Source: an uncultured Chloroflexota bacterium
GTDB taxonomy: Bacteria > Chloroflexota > Dehalococcoidia > GIF9 > AB-539-J10
Direction of reading: 5' to 3'
Assembly: GCA_903884455.1 (NCBI GenBank)
Contig: CAISEW010000041.1
Location: forward strand, 1 to 64,000
Length of the DNA: 64,000 bases
In this document: in pieces, positions 50,092 to 58,948 of the stretch
Position numbering within the stretch: the stretch's first letter is position 1
Layout of the letters: each line of letters begins with the position of its first letter
Notes under the pieces: generated by a model
Database searches by the model: none
Seen by the model: the letters and a program-made list of their open reading frames with translations, nothing else
Told to the model about the DNA's origin: nothing
Made by a program: the position numbers and the translations under genes

Positions 50092-51270
50092 ATGGCTAAA
50101 TCAGGACTCAAGCATATAGACGTCGGAGCAGAGCTCACCAAAACCGAGTGGGAGAGTGAGGAGAGCCACGAGGTCGTTCACGGCACCAGCTTCTCATCCT
50201 CGCCCGTCGAACGTCAGCTCTTTTATCGGGACGACGAGCACAAGTGGTACGTCTACAACGGCTCAACCTGGGTGTGGCTCGGTGGAGGCGGAGTAAGCAC
50301 ATTCCTTCAGCTTACAGACACGCCGTCCAGCTACTCGGGCCAGGGCGGGAAAGTCGCCAAAGTAAAGTCCTCAGAGGACGGCCTCGAATTCGGCCAGGTC
50401 ACTGGCATGCAGGAGCACGGCAACGAGTATCACGACCCCGACTTCGCCGAAGTATCCCACACGCACTCCGACCTGTCCCCCGCCCACAAGGACCAAGCAA
50501 CTGGCGTTCATGGAGTAGGGGGGAGCGCAGTCGAAAGTGCCTCTGGCTCTCAAGCCAAAGTCGACGCCCACAAAGACCTCCCCACCGGCGTTCACGGCGT
50601 GGGGGTGGGAACAATCGCCAAAGTGGCGGACATAGCCGTCGATAGCAACCTGTCTTCTGCGGCTCAGGACGCAATCAGTAAGAGGCATACACAGAATACC
50701 GACACCGAAATCAGGGATACCGATAACGATACCCAAGTTGACGTCGAGCAGTCTGCAGATGAAGACCAAGTCCGCATGAAGGTCGCAGGCACTGAGGCTT
50801 TTTTGCTCTATAACAATGGGGTATTAACTCTAAACAAACAAAGTGGATTTAGAGCCTATAGGACAGCAACCCAGAGTGTAAGCCCTATGACATGGACTAA
50901 GGTTCAATACAACACCGAGGAATACGATATTCAGGGTGAATATGACCATGTAACAAATTTCAGGTTTACGGCTACAAAAGCTGGAAGATACTTAGTAACA
51001 GCTATATGTGGACTTGACAACCTATCTGATGGGAAAGCCGTAACACTCGTAGTAGTTAGGAATGGTGATACAACTACTTGGGTGGGAGCTAGGCGATTAG
51101 TCACCGCAACCACTGGTGCTGCTGGAGGCCTTTGCTTCTCTGGCTCAGGCACAATGAACTTAGCAGCTAACGACTACATTGAAATCTACATACTTCACAC
51201 TGACACCGCAGCAAAAAACACCCCAGCAGAGGCAATGTCTGTGTCGGTTGAGGTAATTAAGGTAGCCTAA
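50092..51270 (+). CDS. Phage fibre/receptor-binding-like protein with C-terminal C1q/TNF-like jelly roll
   Basis: Low-complexity stalk, then FRAYRTATQSVSPMTWTKVQYNTEEYD...FTATKAGRYLVTA...GSGTMNLAANDYIEIYILHTD (C1q-like). Confidence 0.65.
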   Translation: MAKSGLKHIDVGAELTKTEWESEESHEVVHGTSFSSSPVERQLFYRDDEHKWYVYNGSTWVWLGGGGVSTFLQLTDTPSSYSGQGGKVAKVKSSEDGLEFGQVTGMQEHGNEYHDPDFAEVSHTHSDLSPAHKDQATGVHGVGGSAVESASGSQAKVDAHKDLPTGVHGVGVGTIAKVADIAVDSNLSSAAQDAISKRHTQNTDTEIRDTDNDTQVDVEQSADEDQVRMKVAGTEAFLLYNNGVLTLNKQSGFRAYRTATQSVSPMTWTKVQYNTEEYDIQGEYDHVTNFRFTATKAGRYLVTAICGLDNLSDGKAVTLVVVRNGDTTTWVGARRLVTATTGAAGGLCFSGSGTMNLAANDYIEIYILHTDTAAKNTPAEAMSVSVEVIKVA

Positions 51271-52277
51271 GACATCTATGAAAACCTTAACCTCCACTCT
51301 GCTCGCAAGCCAGAAGAAAGCCAACCACCTCCCCTACGTCGAGGCTAAAGTCTATGACTATGAGGCGGGCATCAAGAGGCTATCCTGGACACGCATTTAT
51401 GAAGGCAGCGAGCCCGACAACCATCACGGCATTGCCTTCGACGGCCAGGGCTCTATGCACCGCATCAGGAGCCAGGGCAACAATCTTTATTATCAGAAGC
51501 AGACGCTTCCTTTTGGTGTCCCGTCATCCTTCCCCCTTATCTTCCCCGTCTCCCTGGTCGACGGCCCAGCCCTTGACCAGTGGACGTTAATAGCGGAGGA
51601 CTGCTACGGTCCCTGCGCTATCGCTGCCTATGGCAGCAAGGTCTATATCTTCTACAAACCCAACGAACCCAACAAACTCAACAAACTCTATAGTCATGAC
51701 TACGGCCAGTCCTGGAATAATGCTCAGCTCGCAGCCTACGATGAGGTCGTTTCCCTGGCGGCGTGTTGGTGGAGGACAGGGAACAATGTCGTCTGCTTCG
51801 CTCTCAAAGGGAGCTATCCAGTCAAGATCAACGGCATAGTCTTAGACACCTCCGACCAGAGCACCAGCCAGCACGAATGGTACGACGCCACCCACCCTTT
51901 GTTGGACACCTATGGCATCGGAGCTACCTTTAATCCTTTCTGGCCTGCTATCGAGATCATCTTCGCTGGCAGGGAGTCTGATTCCCCCTATAATCACTAT
52001 GACCTTTTCCGTACCAAGTTTAGTTCATCATACAACTTCCTGGCCCTGGAAAGCTTTCTCATGGCCCCCGATGGAGAGGGCATCACCTATGAATACCCCG
52101 ACTGCCATTTACCCGCCGTAGCCTCCGGCGAAGGCGGGCCGGACTACGAGACTAACCGCATTGTCGCCGTCGAGAAGTTCATGGGGACGACCGCCTACAC
52201 CCGCCCTATTACTTGCCACGTGGTAAAAGGAACATACTGGTCCGATACCACTTTTACTGAGCCCAAGCCCCTCCCTG

Positions 52278-52304
52278 TCATTGCGAGCGGAGCGTGGCAA
52301 TCTC
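52278..52304. repeat. TCATTGCGAG element in tail gene
   Basis: tcattgcgagcggagcgtggcaatctc. Confidence 0.9.
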
Positions 52305-52649
52305 CCTACGGGCTCAGAATCGCCAGCACCGCCGATTATTGGTGGCTCTCCGAAGCCCGACGGAGTCTGGAGAGCCACCCGCCCCGCCGACTCGCCCCTC
52401 GACTTGACTGGCGATATTGTCTCCGTCACCTTAACCCAATCACCCCAACAAACTCAAAGAACTCAAGGAACTCTCATTATCGAGCTCAACAACTCCAAGG
52501 GACAGTATGCCAACCCTGGCAGCGGAGTCCTTGCTTCTCTTCGCTTCCGCAGTGAAGTCGTCCTTAAGCTCGGCTATAAGACCTCTGTCGGGAACGAAGC
52601 TGTCGAAGTTGGGACTTACTGGATTGATTCCTGGGAGTACCAGTCCGTG

Positions 52650-52679
52650 TCATTGCGAGGCGAAAGCCGAAGCAATCTC
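52650..52679. repeat. TCATTGCGAG element in tail gene
   Basis: tcattgcgaggcgaaagccgaagcaatctc, read as SLRGESRSNL. Confidence 0.9.
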
Positions 52680-53252
52680 AGCACTTTCACCCTCACCTGC
52701 CTGGACGGCTGGGGGCTCATGAACCGCTGGTCAGCTCGCTACCAGATGCGCTGGAACAAGGACGCCGTCAACCCCAAGTCCGTCTGGCAAATCCTCTATC
52801 AACTCTTAGCCAGGGTCGGCATCAAGCTCACCAACACCCCACCCAAACCCCAGTCCTCCGCCATCAACAACTTCTATCCCGACTTCACCATTAACCCTGG
52901 CACCAAGGGGGATGCTGCTATCAGGAGGCTGCTTTCCTTCGTCCCCGACCAGCTCGTCTTCAGAGGCCAGGAAGCCTTCACCAAGAACCCTTTACCCGCC
53001 GAAGCCCCCTCTTACTCCTACGGCGTAGGCGCGGCCGCCCACCCCATCATCTCCGGCCGATACCAGGACGCCGTCACCGCTTCCCGGGCCCGTGCCATCG
53101 GCCAGGACGAAGATGCCAACCGCATCGTTAGAGACGCCTTTGATTGGGATTTACTGAAGCTTGACATTGATATATTAGAACAAGACTATGACCCTAACCT
53201 TAGCGAGGAGGCCAGGGCCCAGGAGAGAGCCGATGCCCTCCTAAGGGAGGCG

Positions 53253-53279
53253 TCATTGCGAGCGGAGCGTGGCAATCTC
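53253..53279. repeat. TCATTGCGAG element in tail gene
   Basis: tcattgcgagcggagcgtggcaatctc, read as SLRAERGNL. Confidence 0.9.
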
Positions 53280-53452
53280 GTAGTCCCCACCAACGTCGGC
53301 CAAGAGCTCTTAGATGTCGTGGGGTTCACCGACGCCCGCTGCGGCGTCGACCAGGAGAACTACCGGGTCCAGGGGATTCGAACCCTCTACGACCGCCGTC
53401 AGGGACGATACGAGCAGGCTCTAACCTTGGGAGCACCGTGATTTGTTTCCCG

Positions 53453-54007
53453 TTAGCTAATTAATGCTTGCTTCAAATCATTGAGCCTTGGGGTAAAAGC
53501 TTCAACGAGCTCCTGCCGGGCTAGTTGCCATTGGTTGTTAGTTTCGATATTGATAGCATCCACTGCTGTTCCTGAGATTCTCAATTGGTGCAGGGTTTCC
53601 CTGTAGTTGCTTTCTAGGTCCTGTCTTATCTTCTGTTCTGCCTCTTCATATTCTTGAACAAGCTGGCCTATTTCTTCTGCCTTTGGCTGCAATTCAGGCC
53701 TTAAGCTGCTTATCGCCTCGACTACCCTTTTCACGCTATTTATACCCTGGGTAGTTGTAAACCCGATAGCCTCTACGAGGTGCTCGATTACGGCCTGCTT
53801 TATGATGTCTCTCCCCTTCTCTTCATGCTTGTTTAGCTCCGCAGTCATATCCAGTTGTCGGGAACTGTCTAGCCATTTTTGTGCCAGCACCTGACCGATT
53901 TGACGATACCCTTGTCTTTCTTGCTGTTCCTTTTCCTCGGTTGACAGCTTGCCCAATCTATTTGCTCTCTCTTGAGCAATTTCCCAGGAACTCTTTAACT
54001 CACCCAT
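53453..54007 (-). CDS. Conserved-looking coiled-coil hypothetical protein
   Basis: Open 184-aa ORF, helix-rich, convergent to the tail gene. Confidence 0.6.
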   Translation of the reverse strand: MGELKSSWEIAQERANRLGKLSTEEKEQQERQGYRQIGQVLAQKWLDSSRQLDMTAELNKHEEKGRDIIKQAVIEHLVEAIGFTTTQGINSVKRVVEAISSLRPELQPKAEEIGQLVQEYEEAEQKIRQDLESNYRETLHQLRISGTAVDAINIETNNQWQLARQELVEAFTPRLNDLKQALIS

Positions 54008-54089
54008 ACAGGCCTTCAGTTTATTAGCACTAGCAGTGCATTTTAGCCTATAATATTGAGGGGTTCAACAAAGCGAGTTTGAGGTTATA

Positions 54090-54821
54090 GTGATGATTTA
54101 TTATAAATCTGTGAAGTTGGCCGAGTATTTTTATTGTTATGTATGGCAAGGCAGGGGCAATAACTGCAATGCCATTCTCTGGCCCTCGGTTTTAAGGGGG
54201 GAGCGTCCGCACGTATTAATTGACCCTGGCCATGTTAGGAATGAGCTTGGGGAGCCCTGTTTTGATTCACTGGCTCAGGCTATAGAGAAGGATGGCTTCA
54301 AAATGGAGGATATTGGCCTGGTGATTGGCACCCATAGCCATCCTGACCATATTGAAGCCACCGATTTGGTAGTGGGAAAAAGCGGAGCTTTGTTTACTTT
54401 ATCCCGTGAGGAGGATGAATTTTATCGCACGATGGGGAAGATGTTCTTTCAGGCATTTGGCGGTAAGCCGCCGCAGGTTAATCCCTTCTTTTATCTTAAG
54501 GAGGGCGATTTGTCTCTGGGGGCTAAAAATAATAAAGTCGCGGTCAAGGTTTTCCTTACCCCGGGACATTCTCCCGGTTCTATTTCCCTTTATCTGGAAG
54601 AGGATAAAATATTGATCAGCGGTGACGTGGTCTTTGCGGGCAGCATAGGTAGGACTGATTTCCCTGGTGGCAGCCCTTCCTTGCTACGGAAGAGCATTGA
54701 TGAGCTGTCTCAGCTTGATGTGGAATACCTTGTTCCTGGTCACAGCACCGAAGCGGGCAGCATAATTGTCGGCAAGGATAAAGTAAGGCGTAACTTTTAC
54801 ACGGTCAAGATGTTTATTTAA
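54090..54821 (+). CDS. MBL-fold metallo-hydrolase
   Basis: GTHSHPDHIEATDL; FLTPGHSPGSISLYLEEDKILISGDVVFAGSIGRTDFPGGS. Confidence 0.92.
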   Translation: MMIYYKSVKLAEYFYCYVWQGRGNNCNAILWPSVLRGERPHVLIDPGHVRNELGEPCFDSLAQAIEKDGFKMEDIGLVIGTHSHPDHIEATDLVVGKSGALFTLSREEDEFYRTMGKMFFQAFGGKPPQVNPFFYLKEGDLSLGAKNNKVAVKVFLTPGHSPGSISLYLEEDKILISGDVVFAGSIGRTDFPGGSPSLLRKSIDELSQLDVEYLVPGHSTEAGSIIVGKDKVRRNFYTVKMFI

Positions 54822-54873
54822 CAAATGATAAGGAGTGAAGAGCTTAGAATAACAGGTTGAATTGGGGTCTATT

Positions 54874-55548
54874 ATGGAGACGGATGACAAAGTTAAATAT
54901 GCTCTGGAGCACACGGAATTAATCCGAGCACCACAGCAAAACCTGGCCACTTTTGGCAGTTCTGTTATTGATTATTACGTTGTCACTGAACTGGTGGGGA
55001 ATCTCAGTGTGGTCCGGGATGGGAAGGTAATTGCGGAAAGACCCAAAATTGTCACTCCTGCTTACCTGGTCAATGTTGAAGGATTCAGTGAGCAGGCGAG
55101 AAGATACATAGCGATGATGGCTCGGGAGCGCCCTTATGAGTCGGGCATTTTTTACCGATATAAGAACGAACCCAAGGGGATGAATGTTGTCTCCGAGCCT
55201 ATCAGGCAGGTGATAGAAAAGCTCAGCTCTCAAATAGAGGAGCAGAATAACCCCTTAAGCACCATAATCAGAGGGGTGGAGGAACTATGGGATGTATCTT
55301 TGCTCATGTTCATCTATGAGATAACTAACAGGTCGGTTCGCACTAATGTAGTCGAATTTAATCGTCGGGGCTTTTTAGAAGTAGATGCCGGTGGAGTGCC
55401 TCAGGGTGCCCGAGATTACATTGAGGAACTTTTCGAGCAAGCGAGTCGCAACCTTTCCCGAGCCCCGGAGCTGGTGGTTGAGTTAAACCGCTGGGGTCTA
55501 TTCCCGGAATATCAAGACCGTTTCTTTGCCCTGTTCAGAAGAAAGTGA
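54874..55548 (+). CDS. Hypothetical protein
   Basis: Long ORF METDDKVKYALEHTELIRAPQQNLATFG...; no family motif recognised. Confidence 0.7.
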   Translation: METDDKVKYALEHTELIRAPQQNLATFGSSVIDYYVVTELVGNLSVVRDGKVIAERPKIVTPAYLVNVEGFSEQARRYIAMMARERPYESGIFYRYKNEPKGMNVVSEPIRQVIEKLSSQIEEQNNPLSTIIRGVEELWDVSLLMFIYEITNRSVRTNVVEFNRRGFLEVDAGGVPQGARDYIEELFEQASRNLSRAPELVVELNRWGLFPEYQDRFFALFRRK

Positions 55549-55559
55549 GCCTGCCCGAG

Positions 55560-56333
55560 TCACCACAGTCCCAGGTACCAGCTTAGTATATTACTTCCCC
55601 AGAGTAGTGTTACCATGGCGGCTAGGGCCAGGAAGGGACCGAAAGGAATCGTCTCCCGGCGTTTTCTCTTTTTAGCTATCATCAAGACCACAGCCACTAT
55701 GCCACCGATGATAGCTCCCATAATAATGGCGAGAAGAACCAGAGGAAAGCCGGTTGCCAGGCCAATCAAAGCCGCGAGCTTAACATCTCCCCAACCCATG
55801 CCCCCACGGGAGACTATGGCAATCACAAGGAATAGAGCAAAACCAATGCCTCCGCCTAGAGCGGCGTAAGCAACTCGCATAACTATCGAATCAGTAAGCC
55901 ATGGCCAGGGATATAAAGACAGGAGCAAAGCCACAACCATGCCGGGATAGACTACCTTGTTCAGGATGAGCCCCTGCTCCAGGTCGATGACGAAAATGAT
56001 AATGAATAGGCAGGCGTAGAAAGCCATAACTCCCAGCTCCGCACTTAAGCCATAGTGCCAGTAGAGTAAAGCGAATATCAGGCCGGTGGCCAGCTCCACC
56101 CAGAATATCCTGCGGGGTATGGAAGCCTGACAGTACCGACAGCGACCACGAAGCCGGAGGTAGCTAAATACGGGAATGTTGTCTTTAGCGGCTAGCTTGT
56201 GCTGGCAAGCTTCGCAATGAGACGGTGGAAGTACAATGGACTTGTTCTGGGGTAGACGGTCAATGCATACATTAAGGAAGCTGCCTATAGCCAGACCCAG
56301 AAGGGCAAATATGAATATCAAAAGTATTTCCAC
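55560..56333 (-). CDS. pilD: Prepilin peptidase (A24 family)
   Basis: GLAIGSFLNVCIDRLP; CEACQHKL...CRYCQA; IDLEQGLILNKVVYPG; GMGWGDVKLAALIGL. Confidence 0.95.
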   Translation of the reverse strand: MEILLIFIFALLGLAIGSFLNVCIDRLPQNKSIVLPPSHCEACQHKLAAKDNIPVFSYLRLRGRCRYCQASIPRRIFWVELATGLIFALLYWHYGLSAELGVMAFYACLFIIIFVIDLEQGLILNKVVYPGMVVALLLSLYPWPWLTDSIVMRVAYAALGGGIGFALFLVIAIVSRGGMGWGDVKLAALIGLATGFPLVLLAIIMGAIIGGIVAVVLMIAKKRKRRETIPFGPFLALAAMVTLLWGSNILSWYLGLW

Positions 56334-56418
56334 GGGTGTTTATTGTGGACGTATTATGTGCCTGAAGTCAATACCTGCTCTGATAAAATCGGAGTTATTG
56401 CCAGGCGTAGCTTCTTCT

Positions 56419-56490
56419 GTCGTTGCGAGGAGCGTAGCGACGAAGCAATCTCGTGGAGCCAATGAGATTGCCACACTTCGCTAGCAACGA
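56419..56490. repeat. TCATTGCGAG-type element (variant TCGTTGCGAG)
   Basis: tcgttgcgaggagcgtagcgacgaagcaatctcgtggagccaatgagattgccacacttcgctagcaacgac. Confidence 0.85.
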
Positions 56491-56538
56491 CAATATAACC
56501 GTACCTCCGCCCTTAGGGGCGGAGGTACGGGGGAAAAT

Positions 56539-57684
56539 TCAATTGAGATCCCAGCCGCCGACATTGCACTGACCATTGGAGTTCCATCCCACGGCGACCA
56601 CAGCGCCGTTGGACTTAAGCCCCACTGTGTGGAAGACGCCTGTAGCGACCTGGACGATGTCCGTCCAGTTGCCGACATCATACTGCCCGAAGGCGTTAGA
56701 TCCCACGGCGACCACGGTGCCGTTGGCACAAAGCCCCACCGTGTACAAGCCGCCTGCGGCGACCTGGACAATGCTCGTCCAGTTGCCGACATCACACTGC
56801 CCGGAGGTATTATCTCCCACGGCGACCACGGTGCCATCGAGCTTAAGCCCCACCGTGTGACCGCCACCTGCGGCGACCTGGATGATGTTCGTCCAGTTGC
56901 CGACATCACACTGCCCGTAGGTGTCATTTCCCACGGCGACCACAGTGTCGTCGAGCTTAAGCCCCACCGTGTGACCGCCGCCTGCGGCGGCCTGGACGAT
57001 GCGCGTCCAGTTGCCGACGTCGCACTGCCCGGAGTCGTTCAATCCCACGGCGACCACGGTGCCGTCAGGCTTAAGCCCCACTGTGTCTGAGCCGCCCGCA
57101 GCGACCTGGATGATGTCCGTCCAGTCGCTGACATTACACTGCCCGTCCCAGTTCAATCCCACGGCGACCACAGTGACGTCGGATTTAAGCCCCACCGTGT
57201 GATACCTGCCGGCGGCGACCTGGACGATGTGCGCCCAGCCGCTGACATCCAACTGATGATAGTAATTGCTCCCCATGGCGACCACGGTGCCGTCGGACTT
57301 AAGCCCCACTGTGTGCTTCTCGCCTGCAGCGAGGCCATATTGCTTGACAAAGTTGGCTGTTACAGAGTAGTTGTGGCCCATCGTGATGGTAGTTGTGGCG
57401 GCATTGACATTGGCAATCGTGCCTGCGTCACCAGTCCAGCTGGCAAACAGATAGCCGTTATCAGGAGTCGCCACCAGGTGGACCACCGTTCCGTTAGAAT
57501 AGGTAAAATTCCCCCCTCCAGGGGTGGTTACCAACCCTCCAGCGGTACTGGCGATAGTGAGGGTATAATAAGAACGAGTAGTCTGAGCACAGCTTACCAT
57601 CCCGCCAATTAAGGCTACCGCAATCAAAAGGATGCTAACTCTGGCCACGTAACAGTGTTTCCTCAAGCTAAGTATTATCCTCAT
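56539..57684 (-). CDS. RCC1-repeat secreted protein with N-terminal InlB/Listeria-Bacteroides-type repeat
   Basis: VHLVATPDNGYLFASWTGDAGTIANVNAATTTITMGHNYSVTANF then ~7 units HTVGLKxDGTVVAVGxNxxGQCDVGNWTxIVQVAAGG. Confidence 0.9.
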   Translation of the reverse strand: MRIILSLRKHCYVARVSILLIAVALIGGMVSCAQTTRSYYTLTIASTAGGLVTTPGGGNFTYSNGTVVHLVATPDNGYLFASWTGDAGTIANVNAATTTITMGHNYSVTANFVKQYGLAAGEKHTVGLKSDGTVVAMGSNYYHQLDVSGWAHIVQVAAGRYHTVGLKSDVTVVAVGLNWDGQCNVSDWTDIIQVAAGGSDTVGLKPDGTVVAVGLNDSGQCDVGNWTRIVQAAAGGGHTVGLKLDDTVVAVGNDTYGQCDVGNWTNIIQVAAGGGHTVGLKLDGTVVAVGDNTSGQCDVGNWTSIVQVAAGGLYTVGLCANGTVVAVGSNAFGQYDVGNWTDIVQVATGVFHTVGLKSNGAVVAVGWNSNGQCNVGGWDLN

Positions 57685-57866
57685 TTTTCACCTCTAGATT
57701 CTTGTAGTTGCCTGATTCGGCGCAATAGAGTGCTCTTGCTTATGCCAACTATCTGGCAAACTTCAGCAGTTCCATAACAGATTCGGCTGTTTATTTTTAC
57801 ACGCATATAGAACTCCCTCACAAGACTAATTGAATATAGTCTAAGATCTGTTCGCTTCTCCGTCAA
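57681..57866 (-). CDS. Small MerR/excisionase-type HTH protein
   Basis: ICYGTAEVCQIVGISKSTLLRRIRQLQ; overlaps start of the RCC1 gene (possible coupling). Confidence 0.65.
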   Translation of the reverse strand: MTEKRTDLRLYSISLVREFYMRVKINSRICYGTAEVCQIVGISKSTLLRRIRQLQESRGEK

Positions 57867-58111
57867 TCACCCATTAGTAACCGTACTTTCGTAAGGGAAG
57901 GCTTGTCCTCTCCCGATTGGTAGGAGCACACAAGGAGTTCTCTGTAGAAAATCTCATTACCACAGTACCAATCAAGCCTACTATAAATTAGGTATTATTT
58001 CCCCAGAATAATCCGGTTTGCCCAGACTAGGGGTCAATGAAGTTTGAGGATAGCTTGAGGCTTTATCGGAGGATTGAGCAACTCTTGTCATTGTGGGGCA
58101 CTTTTCTCTTG

Positions 58112-58146
58112 TCATTGCGAGGAGCGAAGCCCCGAAGCAATCTCAA
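58112..58146. repeat. TCATTGCGAG palindromic element (last copy)
   Basis: tcattgcgaggagcgaagccccgaagcaatctc. Confidence 0.9.
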
Positions 58147-58216
58147 TTATGAGACTGGACACTGGATTAGGATGATAATATAGTAATGTGGTTGCCAAAA
58201 TCGGGGGTGAGGCAAT

Positions 58217-58948
58217 ATGTCAGTGAAGTACTATGTTGGTTGCAGTGGCTGGCATTATGAGCACTGGCGCGGGCTTTATTACCCCGAGGAATTGCCCAGG
58301 CCGAAATGGTTGCCATTTTACGCCCGGCAATTTACTACCGTAGAGCTCAATAACAGTTTTTATCATATGCCTTCGGAGAAAGCGTTCACCACCTGGAGAG
58401 AATCTACACCCGACAACTTTATTTTTGCTGTTAAGGTGAGTCGATTCATCACGCACATAAAAAGGTTAAGGAATTTAGGTTCAGCGGTGGAGAACTTTCT
58501 ATCGCGGGCTAGTTTTTTGGGAGAAAAACTGGGTCCCTTGCTGTACCAACTGCCTCCTAGCATGAAGCGCAACGATGAGCTATTACAGAATTTTTTATCT
58601 TCATTGCCGCCAAAATATCAGCATGTAGTTGAATTTCGCCACGAGTCATGGATTGACGATGCTGTGTTCGATATTTTACGAGGACACAATGTTGGGTTGT
58701 GCGTTTTTGACATGCCGGGCTTTAGCTGCCCCCTTGTCGCTACCAGTGATTTTGCCTATGTCCGTTTCCATGGCAGCGAGGGTCTATATTCCAGTTGTTA
58801 CTCCGACGAAGAGCTTTCCCAATGGGCACAAAGAATTGCTCGGCTGGGGCAAAACGTTAGGGCTAGCTATATCTATTTTAATAACGATGCAGAGGCATTT
58901 GCGGTTAAGAATGCTATAACGTTGAGGAATCTTTTAAATATTCCTTAA
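58217..58948 (+). CDS. DUF72 family protein
   Basis: YVGCSGWHYEHWRGLYYPEELPRPKWLPFYARQFTTVELNNSFYHMPSEKAFTTW; YIYFNNDAEAFAVKNA. Confidence 0.95.
   Translation: MSVKYYVGCSGWHYEHWRGLYYPEELPRPKWLPFYARQFTTVELNNSFYHMPSEKAFTTWRESTPDNFIFAVKVSRFITHIKRLRNLGSAVENFLSRASFLGEKLGPLLYQLPPSMKRNDELLQNFLSSLPPKYQHVVEFRHESWIDDAVFDILRGHNVGLCVFDMPGFSCPLVATSDFAYVRFHGSEGLYSSCYSDEELSQWAQRIARLGQNVRASYIYFNNDAEAFAVKNAITLRNLLNIP

Larger units (their letters stand above)
51278..53441 (+). pseudogene. Phage tail-associated protein split by a +1 frameshift and carrying three repeat insertions
   Basis: ORF 51278-52555 loses frame near 52340-52350 (ADYWWLS|EARRSLE); the other frame reads SPKPDGVWRATRPADSPLDLTGDIVSVTLTQSPQQ to 53441. 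Confidence 0.65.

Noticed and set aside
56629-57090. 153-aa plus-strand repetitive ORF opposite the RCC1 gene
   Set aside because: Mirror translation of the RCC1 repeats; the sense frame matches a known fold.
36743-58146. CRISPR array interpretation of the TCATTGCGAG repeats
   Set aside because: Spacing irregular, both orientations present, copies lie inside genes, no cas genes seen.
58914-58948. Convergent 35-bp overlap of DUF72 and uvrC genes as a regulatory antisense
   Set aside because: Short convergent overlaps are common in compact genomes; no further evidence.
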